From assembly GCF_012848175.1 (NCBI RefSeq), contig NZ_CP051651.1:3410001-3474000 (forward strand): a stretch of DNA of 64,000 nt, in the 5' to 3' direction. The position numbers and the translations under genes are program-made. This document shows positions 1 through 8,210 of this stretch, in pieces. How positions within the stretch are numbered: position 1 is the first letter of the stretch; the number at the start of each line of letters is the position of its first letter. Below the pieces are notes generated by a model. The model did not search any database. It had not been told where the DNA came from and saw nothing but the letters and a program-made list of their open reading frames with translations. Origin of the DNA: Xanthomonas campestris pv. badrii (GTDB taxonomy: Bacteria > Pseudomonadota > Gammaproteobacteria > Xanthomonadales > Xanthomonadaceae).

Positions 1-495
<495 letters not shown>

Positions 496-537
496 GGGAA
501 TCGGGAATCGGGAATCGGGAATCGGGAATCGGGAATC
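496..537 (+). repeat. Six tandem GGGAATC heptamers
   Basis: Six perfect consecutive copies of GGGAATC touch the start codon of the SDR gene. An inverted, less perfect array of the same motif lies at 596-626, so the two can be drawn as arms of one large stem. A second locus with the same plan lies between leuC and leuD. Confidence 0.95.
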
Positions 538-595
538 GTAGGAGCTTAGCGCCTTGATCGCCCAACGCGCCCTCAGCTCCCGCAATGCTGCTTTA

Positions 596-626
596 CCCAT
601 TCCCGATTCCCCACTCCCAATTCCCC
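596..626 (-). repeat. Inverted degenerate GGGAATC array
   Basis: On the minus strand this reads as imperfect copies of GGGAATC/GGGAATG/GGGAGT in the orientation opposite to the array at 496-537, from which it is separated by 58 bases. It ends six bases from the stop codon of the kinase-like gene. Confidence 0.85.
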
Positions 627-631
627 GCCCC

Positions 632-1291
632 TCAGGGCTTCGGCCCCTGCCCCTCGTTGTCTTCCCAGTGCAGCACGCGGCGGGTCACGAAGCGGTAGAC
701 CGGCTTGCCGGTGGCGAACCACAGCTCGCGCACCCAGGAGCGGCGCTTGAGGACGCGGCGTTCCACCGGGGTGATGGCGGCCGGGCAATACATGCGCTTG
801 TGCTTGAGCAGGTGGCGCAGGTCTTCACGCGCAAGCAGGCGCATCCAGCGCGCGCGTGGGTGGCCGCGCACCGCCAGCTGGAAATCGATCACCGCCGGGC
901 TGCCATCGTCCTGCACCAGCCAGTTGGCCTCCTTGGCCAGATCGTTGTGCGCCACGCCGCACCGATGCAGCTGCTGCAACAGCCGGCGCGCACTGCGGAA
1001 GTAGGCCAGGTCGCCGCGCGGCGGGCGCTGGTACATCGCATCGCCGGCCAGGTAGCTGCGGTCCAGATGGCGCCCGTCCCAATGCAGCAGGCGTGGCGTG
1101 TGCGGCAGGCCATCCAGCTGCCGCAGTGCCAGCGCTTCGCGCCGCGCCAGCCACCACGCCACACCGCGCAGCAGCCACGGTGCCGCGCTCAGGTCGCGCC
1201 GCACGAATACGCGGCCGGCGTCGCGGATCAGCAGGATGCGCCCGAAGGTATCGGACTTCAGCGGCAGGTTGCCGGCAGGATCGTCGCTCAT
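632..1291 (-). CDS. Small protein-kinase-fold (RIO/LPS-kinase-like) protein
   Basis: Protein of 219 residues with the core of a protein-kinase-like phosphotransferase: GVAHNDLAKEANWL at about residues 112-125 supplies the catalytic-loop HxD-N (here HND and Asn123), and VIDFQLA near residue 136 replaces the metal-binding DFG. The N-lobe is short. In Xanthomonas such proteins are annotated as serine/threonine or lipopolysaccharide-core kinases; the substrate cannot be read from the sequence. The start at 1291 (MSDDPAGNL) is preferred over an upstream ATG because a TACAAT hexamer sits five bases before it, suggesting a leaderless transcript. It diverges from the DedA/PAP2 gene. The C-terminus is rich in Arg/Lys and may bind membrane or RNA. 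Confidence 0.7.
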   Translation of the reverse strand: MSDDPAGNLPLKSDTFGRILLIRDAGRVFVRRDLSAAPWLLRGVAWWLARREALALRQLDGLPHTPRLLHWDGRHLDRSYLAGDAMYQRPPRGDLAYFRSARRLLQQLHRCGVAHNDLAKEANWLVQDDGSPAVIDFQLAVRGHPRARWMRLLAREDLRHLLKHKRMYCPAAITPVERRVLKRRSWVRELWFATGKPVYRFVTRRVLHWEDNEGQGPKP

Positions 1292-1296
1292 CGCCC

Positions 1297-1302
1297 ATTG
1301 TA
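1297..1302 (-). promoter_or_regulatory. Candidate -10 box, leaderless start of kinase-like gene
   Basis: TACAAT on the minus strand, five bases from the ATG at 1291. If it works, transcription would start at or within a base or two of the A of the start codon. No convincing -35 is visible. Confidence 0.4.
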
Positions 1303-1441
1303 GACGGGCGCCCAGCATCGCCACATCGCCAAGGCGGGCGCCGCTGTGCCAAGGGCAGGCAACACCGGGGCGGTTGCAACCTGAGGTGAAGCAAACCGCC
1401 CGATGTGAGCAGGGCGCAAGTCAGTCGTCGCCATGCCCACC

Positions 1442-1447
1442 TATAAT
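1442..1447 (+). promoter_or_regulatory. Consensus -10 box TATAAT, leaderless start of DedA/PAP2 gene
   Basis: A perfect TATAAT lies six bases before the ATG at 1454, placing the transcription start on the start codon. This favours 1454 over the in-frame ATG at 1433, which would fall upstream of the promoter box. The -35 region (around 1419-1424) is poor. Confidence 0.5.
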
Positions 1448-1453
1448 TCGGGA

Positions 1454-3535
1454 ATGAACTCATGGATCGACGCCACGCTGGAGTGGATCGGACACCACCC
1501 CACCTCGGCTGGCGTGGTGATCTTTGCCATCGCATTCTGCGATGCGGTGATCGTGCTGGGGGCCATCGTGCCCGCCTTGCCGCTGCTGTTCGCCATCGGC
1601 GTGCTGATCGGGCTCGGCCAGATCAACGGGCCGTACGCGGTGGTCTGCGCCACGCTGGGCGCCTTCGTCGGCGATGCACTGAGCTTCTGGGTGGGCCACC
1701 GATGGGGCCACCAGTTGCACACCTATTGGCCGTTCCGGCGCTATCCGCAATTGCTGGAACGCGGCGAGTTGCTGTTCCGGCGCAATGCGTTCAAGAGCAT
1801 TCTCATCGCCCGTTACGTGGGCGCGGTGCGGCCGTTCGTGCCGGCCATCGCCGGCATGTCGCACATGCCGTTCAAGCGCTACCTGACCGCCAGTGGGCTG
1901 GCCTGCATTTCCTGGGCACTGCTGTTCCTGGTGCCGGGCTGGGTGCTGGGCACCGCCTACGACGCGGTGGCCGCCGTGGCCGGGCGCCTGTTCGTGGTGG
2001 TGGCATTGCTGGCCGCGGTGATCGGGCTGGCCTGGGCCATGGTGCTGTATTCGTATCGCTGGTCCGCCGGCCACCTGGATGCACTGCTGGCGCGGTTGCT
2101 GGAATGGTCGCATCGCCATCCGGTGCTGGGTGACTGGTCGGTCAGCGTGTTCGACCCACGGCGCCGCGAATCGGTGCCGCTGGCGATGATGGCCTTGATG
2201 CTGTTGCTGCTCGGCTGGGGCTGGTTCGTACTGCTGATGGTGGTGCTGGCACACGGCGAGCCGCTGCGCGTGGACCTGGCCGTGCACGACCTGATGCTGG
2301 CGCTGCGCAACCCGCTGGCCGATTACCCGATGGTGGCGCTGGCCTCGCTGGGCGACTGGCAAGTGCTGCTGCCGGCCATCGCCGCGGCGATGGGCTACCT
2401 GGCCTGGCGCCGGCGCTGGATGGCGGTGACGCATTGGGTGATCGCGCTGGCGTTCGGCCTTGCGTTGACGCAGTTGCTGGGCGCGACCGTACAAGTGGTG
2501 CGCCCGCCTGCGGCCAGCAGCGGGTTCGGGTTTCCGTCGGTGGCGGTCACCATGGCCACCATTGGGTTTGGCTTCTTCGCGCTGCTGATCGCACGCGAAC
2601 TGCCTGGCCGGCGCCGGGTGTGGCCGTACCTGGTCAGTGGCGCCATCGTCTCGCTGATCGGCTTTGCGCGGTTGTACCTGGGCGCGCATTGGCTCAGCGA
2701 TGTGGTCGGCGGCATGCTGTTCGGCATCTTCTGGCTGCTGGTGCTTGGTATTGCCTACCGCCGTCGCGCCACCCGGGCGTTCTGGGTCAAGCCGGTGTCA
2801 TGGATCTTCTATGGCGTGTTCCTGGGCTGCGCGATCTTCTTTGCGCCACGCAACCTCGACACCAAGCTGGCCAAGTTCGAACCGCCACCGCCGTTGCTGA
2901 TGGAGCTGCCCGCCAGCGAGTGGTGGGCCAGCCAATGGCGCCTGCTTCCGGCGCGCCGCAACGAATTCGACGACGACCAGCGCTGGCCGCTGGACGTGCA
3001 GCTTGCCGGCCCGCTGGCACCACTGCAACGCCAGCTCGAAGCGCGCGGCTGGCGGGCCCAACCGCAGGCCGGGTGGGAACAGGCACTGCACCTGCTCGAC
3101 GTCAGCGGCCGCCCGGACGAGGTGCCGATCCTGCCGGCCACCCTCGACACGCAGGTCGAAGCCTTGCTGATGGTGCGCCATGCGGCGCCCGGCCACGTAC
3201 ATGTCCTGCGCCTGTGGCCCGCCGCCGCACGCCTGCAGCCCGATGCGCAACCGCTATGGGTGGGCAGCACCCAGACCCTGCGCTACAGCCGCCATTTCAG
3301 CCTGATCGGCTTGTGGTATCCGTTGCGCGGCGTGGACCCGGCATTGAGCGCCTTGCGCGACGCACTCGGCCCATTGCCGCATCGCGTGGAACAGCGACGC
3401 CGCTCGCAGGTGCCGGTGATCCTGATCGACAGCACCTCGGGCAGTGCGGTGCGCGGCGAAGACAACGCTGCACCGCAGACGGAAACCACTGCGTCCAAGC
3501 CTGCCGTATCAGATCCGCCACAACGGCGCCTTTGA
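1454..3535 (+). CDS. DedA / PAP2-like / LssY C-terminal membrane fusion protein
   Basis: Inner-membrane protein of 693 residues with three parts. Residues about 1-195 are a DedA (SNARE-associated) domain, a family linked to lipid carrier flipping. Residues about 240-450 are a multi-pass PAP2 phosphatase domain. Residues about 480-640 resemble the soluble LssY C-terminal domain. In the PAP2 part RP (VVRPPA) and the last motif (ARLYLGAHWLSD, with HxxxD) remain, but the central PSGH motif reads FPSVAVT, so the usual catalytic His is missing and phosphatase activity is doubtful. Similar fusions are known in Proteobacteria. The tail (last about 40 residues) is low-complexity. It stands alone and its 3' end faces the bestrophin gene across a pair of hairpin elements. 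Confidence 0.85.
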   Translation: MNSWIDATLEWIGHHPTSAGVVIFAIAFCDAVIVLGAIVPALPLLFAIGVLIGLGQINGPYAVVCATLGAFVGDALSFWVGHRWGHQLHTYWPFRRYPQLLERGELLFRRNAFKSILIARYVGAVRPFVPAIAGMSHMPFKRYLTASGLACISWALLFLVPGWVLGTAYDAVAAVAGRLFVVVALLAAVIGLAWAMVLYSYRWSAGHLDALLARLLEWSHRHPVLGDWSVSVFDPRRRESVPLAMMALMLLLLGWGWFVLLMVVLAHGEPLRVDLAVHDLMLALRNPLADYPMVALASLGDWQVLLPAIAAAMGYLAWRRRWMAVTHWVIALAFGLALTQLLGATVQVVRPPAASSGFGFPSVAVTMATIGFGFFALLIARELPGRRRVWPYLVSGAIVSLIGFARLYLGAHWLSDVVGGMLFGIFWLLVLGIAYRRRATRAFWVKPVSWIFYGVFLGCAIFFAPRNLDTKLAKFEPPPPLLMELPASEWWASQWRLLPARRNEFDDDQRWPLDVQLAGPLAPLQRQLEARGWRAQPQAGWEQALHLLDVSGRPDEVPILPATLDTQVEALLMVRHAAPGHVHVLRLWPAAARLQPDAQPLWVGSTQTLRYSRHFSLIGLWYPLRGVDPALSALRDALGPLPHRVEQRRRSQVPVILIDSTSGSAVRGEDNAAPQTETTASKPAVSDPPQRRL

Positions 3536-3687
3536 TCGATCGGGCAACAGGCGATTGACCGGCGATCGCGCCGTCGTGTCGGTGTGGGATGTCAGCAACG
3601 GCCGTTGAACCCTGTCTCGATGGTGACGTGCTGGCGCCGTCTCGAGGCTGCTGAATTCTCAGGGTGAACGCTTGGCTAGCCGAGCGC

Positions 3688-3789
3688 GCGGTGCCCTCGC
3701 CGCTCGCGGGACACTCCGTGAACCCATCCATGGGGGCCCGGTGGCAGCATCCATGCCGCCAACGGTCCCGCAAGCGGCGAGGACACCGC
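3688..3789 (-). repeat. Xanthomonas hairpin element, copy A
   Basis: Element of 102 bp bounded by a 25-bp imperfect terminal inverted repeat (3688-3712 against 3765-3789; two differences, both compatible with G-U pairs). Inside, read on the minus strand, are GGGACC, a GGCGGCATGGATGCTGCC near-palindrome, and a closing GTGTCCC. Three more copies lie at 3898-3999, 37844-37951 and 38134-38242. The inner core is conserved between copies while the outer stem differs in sequence but stays self-complementary. Confidence 0.85.
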
Positions 3790-3897
3790 ACCAGAACGTT
3801 TGTCGGTGATCTACCGAAGAGCAGAGAACACTGCGCCGCCTGTGTCGCATGGTTTGCTATCGCTTGAACACTCTGCGCACCGACCAACTGGACTGGT

Positions 3898-3999
3898 CCT
3901 TGCCCGCTCACCGTCGCGGGACCCTTGGCGGCATGGATGCCGCCACGGAGCTTACAAGGACGTACTTGCAGCGTGTCCCGCGATGGTGGGCGGGCAAGG
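3898..3999 (+). repeat. Xanthomonas hairpin element, copy B
   Basis: Element of 102 bp in the orientation opposite to copy A, 108 bases away. The terminal stem (CCCGCTCACCGTCGCGGGAC and its partner ending at 3999) pairs over about 25 bp with only G-U-type differences. The core holds the perfect palindrome GGCGGCATGGATGCCGCC at 3927-3944 followed by a second conserved block with GGACGTACTTGCAGCGTGT. The remaining bases of the 3536-4133 gap hold no gene I can support. Confidence 0.88.
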
Positions 4000-4133
4000 G
4001 CCCCGCGGCCAAGCCGCAGATCATCAGCTCTGCAACTGTCAGCGCCGTTCCATCGCCTTTCAAAGCGACTGGGGCACTGGGGATCAGCGCCGTTCGGATA
4101 TGCAAACGCCGCGTTGAATCAGCGCGCGATATC

Positions 4134-5018
4134 TCACCACAACACGCCATCCACCGGCTGCATCGGCTCCGGCGCTTGCTCACCAATGGCCTGCAGCGCA
4201 TCGATCTCCACCGTGCGGCACATGGTATCCAGCGGCAGGTCGTGGATGGTGTTGGCGAACGGGTCGACCAGTTCATCGCCGATCTTCAGCACCGCCAGAA
4301 ACATCAAGCCGGCCACCGTCGATCCCACCGGCGTGGCGTATTGCAGCGTCTCCACCAGGCCGATCGGCAGCAGCACGCAGAACAGCCGCGTGAACAGGTT
4401 CGGATAGAAGCGATATTGATACGGCAGCGGCGTATTTTTCAGGCGCTCCATGCCGCCTTGCGCGTTGGCGATGTCCACCAGGATGCGTTCGACGCTGGCC
4501 TGCTGGATGCTGTCGATCCAGCCCTCGCGACGTGCCTGTTCGACGCTGCGCCCGGTGGTATCGAGCAAGCCGTTCGCCACGTTGGTGCGCACCACCACCG
4601 CCGCCGCTTCGTCGGCGTCCACATGCGGAGACAACACCATCGCCACCGGCAACCGGCGCAGCTGGCAGCGCAGTGCGTTGACGTAGGCAATCTGCCGCAG
4701 CGCAATGGTGCGCCCAAGATCGCCGGCTCCCGGTGCAGACAGGATACTGACGCTCAAGCGCACCAGATTGCGCGAGGCATTGATCATCTGGCCCCACAAC
4801 ACCCGCCCTTCCCACCAACGCTGGTAGGTGGAATTGGCCCGAAAGCCCAGGAACAACGCCAGCGCAGAACCGAAGATGGTCAGCGGCAACGCCGGTGCAC
4901 GGAACGGCAGCACGTAATAAATGATGGTGATCAACACATCCCACACGAACAACACCGCCAGGGTCCGCCAGACCTGGTTGAACACATCCGCCACACGCGG
5001 TTTGACATCGATGATCAA
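4134..5018 (-). CDS. Bestrophin-family (YneE-type) anion channel
   Basis: Predicted inner-membrane bestrophin homologue of 294 residues, the usual bacterial length. Family features: hydrophobic segments at about residues 20-65 (LAVLFVWDVLITIIYYVL and LTIFGSALALFLGFRANSTY), the signature FRANSTYQRWWEGR near residue 60-73, and a C-terminal membrane pair (LFCVLLPIGLVETLQYATPV) with the late acidic motif DELVDPF. Bacterial members form pentameric ion channels. Translation appears to start at TTG (5018), with GGAG seven bases upstream; the next in-frame ATG would delete the first membrane segment. The gene stands alone between the hairpin elements and the Lon-domain gene. Confidence 0.85.
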   Translation of the reverse strand: MIIDVKPRVADVFNQVWRTLAVLFVWDVLITIIYYVLPFRAPALPLTIFGSALALFLGFRANSTYQRWWEGRVLWGQMINASRNLVRLSVSILSAPGAGDLGRTIALRQIAYVNALRCQLRRLPVAMVLSPHVDADEAAAVVVRTNVANGLLDTTGRSVEQARREGWIDSIQQASVERILVDIANAQGGMERLKNTPLPYQYRFYPNLFTRLFCVLLPIGLVETLQYATPVGSTVAGLMFLAVLKIGDELVDPFANTIHDLPLDTMCRTVEIDALQAIGEQAPEPMQPVDGVLW

Positions 5019-5165
5019 GGCTCACTCCGGGGATCGATAGCGAGTGCCGCCGTTGCGCACATCCAGTGCGTGGATGCCTTCGGCAGCGCACTCAAGCGTG
5101 GCGAGTGTGCCGTTGCAGCGGTGCAAGCGTGGTGAGGGGCTCAACCGCGCCAGTGCGTCAACGCG

Positions 5166-5762
5166 TCATGGCATCCATGCAAGCAATTGATCCAGCCGCC
5201 GATGCGGATCGTCCTGCTGCAACAGCGAGAGCCGCTGCTGCTCGGTCAATGGCAGCAGCTCGGCCAACCGCCAACCAACCCAGGCGGCCTGATCCAGCAA
5301 CCCCGGTCCCACCGATGCAAATTCGCCCCCCACCTGTTCCAGCATGCGCTCCAGCACCGTGGACAGCAGGCCGTGCTCGGGCCGCAGTTCGTCATCCGGA
5401 TCCGCCTCGCGCCAGGCGACATCGCCCACCACCAGACCGTTGTCGCGAATGCGCGAGCGCTGTACGTGGAAACGTCGCGTGCCGCGCAAGCGCAGCACCA
5501 GCACGCCGTCGGCGCCCATATCGAAATCCTCGATGCGTACTTCGGTACCGAACGCGGCCGGCGTCGCCGGCACGCCGACTTCGTTGCCTTCCAGGATCAG
5601 GCACACACCGAAGCTGGTGCCGTTACGGCCGCATTCGCGTACCAGATCCAGATAGCGGCGTTCGAACACGCGCAAACCCATCGCCGCGCCCGGCAACAGC
5701 ACGCTGTGCAAAGGGAACAGCGGCAACGCGCTGGTATCGGCAGTGGCGGGGATCGGCGCCAT
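5166..5762 (-). CDS. Lon substrate-binding-domain protein
   Basis: Protein of 198 residues that consists only of the Lon N-terminal (LON substrate-binding, PUA-like) domain: LPLFPLHSVLLPGAAMGLRVFE at residues 13-34 and RYLDLVRECG, then FGVCLI and GTEVRIEDF. No AAA+ or protease domain, so it is not Lon; family members of this kind have no firmly established role. Its start codon overlaps the mpl stop (TGATG), so the two genes are translationally coupled. Function beyond domain identity is not inferred. Confidence 0.85.
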   Translation of the reverse strand: MAPIPATADTSALPLFPLHSVLLPGAAMGLRVFERRYLDLVRECGRNGTSFGVCLILEGNEVGVPATPAAFGTEVRIEDFDMGADGVLVLRLRGTRRFHVQRSRIRDNGLVVGDVAWREADPDDELRPEHGLLSTVLERMLEQVGGEFASVGPGLLDQAAWVGWRLAELLPLTEQQRLSLLQQDDPHRRLDQLLAWMP

Positions 5763-7120
5763 CAGGACAGCTGCGCCAGGAAGCGACGCGGCGCGCCATC
5801 GAAGCCGCCATTGGACATGAACACCACATGGTCGCCTGGCTGCGCCAGCTCGCCCAAGGTGTGCAGCAATGCATCGACGTCATGCGCCACGCGCGCATCG
5901 CCGCGTACCTGCGCGATGATCGGCGCAGCGTCCCAGGGCAATTCTGGCCGGTGCAGGAACACCACCGCATCGGCATCGTGCAGCGACGGCGCCAGCGCCT
6001 GCGCATGCGCGCCCAGGCGCATCGAATTGCTGCGCGGCTCCATCGCCACCAGCACGCGCGCCGCACCCACCTTGGCGCGCAGTCCCTGCAGCGTGGTGGC
6101 AATCGCCGTGGGGTGATGCGCAAAGTCGTCGTAGACGGTGATATCGCGCGCCTGGCCCAGCACTTCCAGTCGCCGTTTGACGCTCTGGAACTGCGCCAGC
6201 GCCGGCATCACCGTCGCCGGGTCCACGCCCACCGCATGCACCGCGGCCAATGCGGCCAGCCCGTTGAGCACGTTGTGCCGGCCTACCAGTGGCCACTGCA
6301 CCTGACCGATCTCCACACCGCGATGGGCCACCGCGAACGCGCTGCCATCGGCGGCGATCAGGCGCGCGCTCCACTCCAGCCCGGCATCGAAGCCGAAACG
6401 TTCCACCGGCGTCCAGCAGCCCATGGCCAGCACCTCGGCCAGCCGCGCGTCGTCACCGTTGACGATCAAGCGCCCGCGCGCCGGCACGGTGCGCACCAGA
6501 TGATGGAACTGCCGCTGGATGGCGGCCACATCCGGAAAGATATCGGCGTGGTCGTATTCGAGATTGTTGAGGATCGCCACCAGCGGCCGGTAGTGCACGA
6601 ACTTGCTGCGCTTGTCGAAGAACGCGGTGTCGTACTCGTCGGCCTCCACCACGAACTCGCGGCCCTGGCCCAGCCGTGCGGAGACGCCGAAGTCCTCGGC
6701 CACCCCGCCGATCAGGAAGCCGGGCGCCCGCCCGGCGGCCTCGAGCAGATAGCTCAGGATGGTGGTGGTGGTGGTCTTGCCATGGGTGCCGGCCACCGCC
6801 AGCGTGTCGCGGCCCGGCAATACCTGTTCGGCCAGCCATTGGGCGCCGGAGGTGTAGCGACGGCCGGCATCGAGCACCGCTTCCACCGCCGGATTGCCGC
6901 GCGACAAGGCATTGCCGATGACCACGTCGGTGGCATCGGGCGCGATGTTCGACGGCGCGTAGCCTTGCGCCAGCGCGATGCCGAGCGTTTCCAGCTGAGT
7001 GGACATCGGCGGATAGATGGCCTGGTCGCTGCCCTCCACCTGCCAGCCCAGCTCGCGCGCCAGGGCGGCCACACCGCCCATGAAAGTCCCGGCGATGCCG
7101 AGGATGTGGAGTTTGGTCAT
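5762..7120 (-). CDS. mpl: UDP-MurNAc:L-Ala-gamma-D-Glu-meso-DAP ligase
   Basis: Cytoplasmic murein-recycling ligase: attaches the recycled tripeptide L-Ala-gamma-D-Glu-meso-A2pm to UDP-N-acetylmuramate using ATP. 452 residues, the expected size. Mur-ligase features: LHILGIAGTFMGGVAALARE at the N-terminus, the ATP-binding loop AGTHGKTTTTTILSYLLE near residues 110-127, EADEYDTAFFDKRSKF near 160-175 (typical of Mpl), NNLEYDHADIF, and C-terminal DDFAHHPTAI. It distinguishes itself from MurC by these EADEYDTAF and YDHADIFPDV motifs. Upstream on the other side lies an intergenic small-RNA candidate; downstream it is coupled to the Lon-domain gene. Confidence 0.96.
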   Translation of the reverse strand: MTKLHILGIAGTFMGGVAALARELGWQVEGSDQAIYPPMSTQLETLGIALAQGYAPSNIAPDATDVVIGNALSRGNPAVEAVLDAGRRYTSGAQWLAEQVLPGRDTLAVAGTHGKTTTTTILSYLLEAAGRAPGFLIGGVAEDFGVSARLGQGREFVVEADEYDTAFFDKRSKFVHYRPLVAILNNLEYDHADIFPDVAAIQRQFHHLVRTVPARGRLIVNGDDARLAEVLAMGCWTPVERFGFDAGLEWSARLIAADGSAFAVAHRGVEIGQVQWPLVGRHNVLNGLAALAAVHAVGVDPATVMPALAQFQSVKRRLEVLGQARDITVYDDFAHHPTAIATTLQGLRAKVGAARVLVAMEPRSNSMRLGAHAQALAPSLHDADAVVFLHRPELPWDAAPIIAQVRGDARVAHDVDALLHTLGELAQPGDHVVFMSNGGFDGAPRRFLAQLS

Positions 7121-7204
7121 GCCGCATATTGTCGCCGATCACCGCAGTTGCGGGACATTCCACTCCACTCCCGGCCCCAGTATCAGGAAACACCTACCGT
7201 ACTG

Positions 7205-7219
7205 TCGGGAATTTCCCGA
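7205..7219. promoter_or_regulatory. Perfect 15-bp palindrome upstream of small-RNA candidate
   Basis: TCGGGAATTTCCCGA is a perfect palindrome about 36-50 bases before the presumed start of the RNA at 7255 and about 85 bases upstream of the mpl start. Position and symmetry suit an operator for a dimeric regulator, which I cannot name. Confidence 0.35.
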
Positions 7220-7254
7220 TATGCGAACTGCGTCACATCCATCACTATGCTGAA

Positions 7255-7394
7255 CGCCAGTCGCAGCATCCCTTTGGTCCTACTCCCCAAGAGGCCAAAT
7301 CCCCAGGGAGCTCATGCTGTCGGGGCTCTGAGCAAGCTCACTACTGGCGTTATTCTGCCCCGGTCGTCGTGTACGACCGGGGTTTTTCTTTTTT
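7255..7394 (+). ncRNA. Structured small RNA candidate with C-rich loops
   Basis: About 140 nt between the divergent 5' end of mpl and the 3' end of adk. The strand folds by eye: CGCCAGT (7255-7261) pairs perfectly with ACTGGCG (7343-7349), CAGCAT (7264-7269) with ATGCTG (7314-7319), and TTTGGTCCT with AGAGGCCAAA around a loop containing ACTCCCC; a second C-rich stretch (ATCCCCAGGGA) follows. A strong Rho-independent terminator closes it. A weak TATGCT box at 7246-7251 could be the -10. C-rich single-stranded loops are a hallmark of some Xanthomonas sRNAs such as sX13, but the location differs from what I recall for that gene, so no name is given. Confidence 0.6.
7358..7394 (+). terminator. 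Rho-independent terminator of the small-RNA candidate
   Basis: CCCCGGTCGT and ACGACCGGGG form a 10-bp perfect stem around a CGTGT loop, followed by TTTTTCTTTTTT. It serves the plus strand only. Confidence 0.9.
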
Positions 7395-7489
7395 GGACGA
7401 GGCCAGACTCGCAGGGCTTGCACCTGCGCCGCGGCGCTGCCGTGGGCGCGCCGCGTCAAGGACCGGGCATTGCGCCCGGCCGGATGAGC

Positions 7490-8053
7490 TCAGCGGCCCA
7501 GCGCCTTGCTGATACGCTCCAACACTTCGTCCAGCGAGCCGACGCCGTCCACGCGCGCCAGCTTGCCGCGCTGCTCGTAGAAGCCAATCACCGGTGCCGT
7601 CGAGTCGGTGTACACCTGCAGACGCTTGCGTACCGATTCGGGATTGTCGTCTTCGCGGCCTTCGGCCTTGGCCCGCCCAGCGATGCGCTCGACCAGCAAT
7701 TCGCTGGCCACATCCAACTGCACCACTGCATCCAGCGGCTGCCCGATCTTGCTGAGCAGGCTGTCCAGCGCATTGGCCTGCGCCACATTGCGCGGGTAGC
7801 CGTCGAGGATGAAGCCCTTGGAGACGTCGGGCTGACCCAGACGCGCTTCCAGCATGCCGAGCAGGATGTCGTCGGACACCAGATCGCCGCGTGCCATGAC
7901 TTCCTTGGCCTTCAGGCCCAGCGGCGAGCCGGCGGCCACTTCGGCGCGCAACAGATCGCCGGTGGAAATGTGCGGGATATCAAACGTGTCTTTGAGACGT
8001 GTCGCCTGGGTGCCCTTGCCCGAACCGGGCGGTCCCAACAGAACCAATCGCAT
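7490..8053 (-). CDS. adk: Adenylate kinase (short form)
   Basis: Catalyses ATP + AMP = 2 ADP in the cytoplasm. 187 residues: Walker loop GPPGSGKGTQ at 7-16, AMP-binding HISTGDLLRAEV (28-39), FILDGYPRN near 80-88, and a short lid RAKAEGREDDNPESVRKRL instead of the roughly 27-residue-longer lid of the E. coli enzyme, so this is the short bacterial isoform without zinc-binding cysteines. Start ATG has GGAG (AGTGGAGTCC) upstream. It is divergent from pfp, with 157 bases between the starts. Confidence 0.97.
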   Translation of the reverse strand: MRLVLLGPPGSGKGTQATRLKDTFDIPHISTGDLLRAEVAAGSPLGLKAKEVMARGDLVSDDILLGMLEARLGQPDVSKGFILDGYPRNVAQANALDSLLSKIGQPLDAVVQLDVASELLVERIAGRAKAEGREDDNPESVRKRLQVYTDSTAPVIGFYEQRGKLARVDGVGSLDEVLERISKALGR

Positions 8054-8210
8054 CAGTGGACTCCACTTTCGAAGAAAAACGCGTTGCGGTTGGCGGCGTT
8101 AGACTCAGGTCTTCGCCAGCGCTGACCGTATGGTCGTGCAGCTTACCGCATCCGGGGAATGTCCCGGCACTGTCCCTTGCGCCATCGCCCTTGTGAGGAG
8201 CCTGTCCCCT

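Noticed and set aside
496..537. GGGAATC array as a CRISPR
   Set aside because: Seven-base units with no spacers, so a simple tandem repeat.
3927..3944. GGCGGCATGGATGCCGCC as an operator for neighbouring genes
   Set aside because: The palindrome recurs inside four larger elements in unrelated locations, so it belongs to the element, not to a local promoter.
3849..5135. Short peptides encoded within the hairpin elements and their neighbourhood (GMDAATEPT-like)
   Set aside because: Created by the repeat's palindrome; recurring peptides reflect repeat copies, not genes.
5066..8125. A 1019-codon open frame on the plus strand over the Lon-domain, mpl and adk genes
   Set aside because: Antisense shadow in high-GC DNA: Arg/His/Gln-rich, no protein features, no ribosome binding site. 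The minus-strand genes have clear family motifs.
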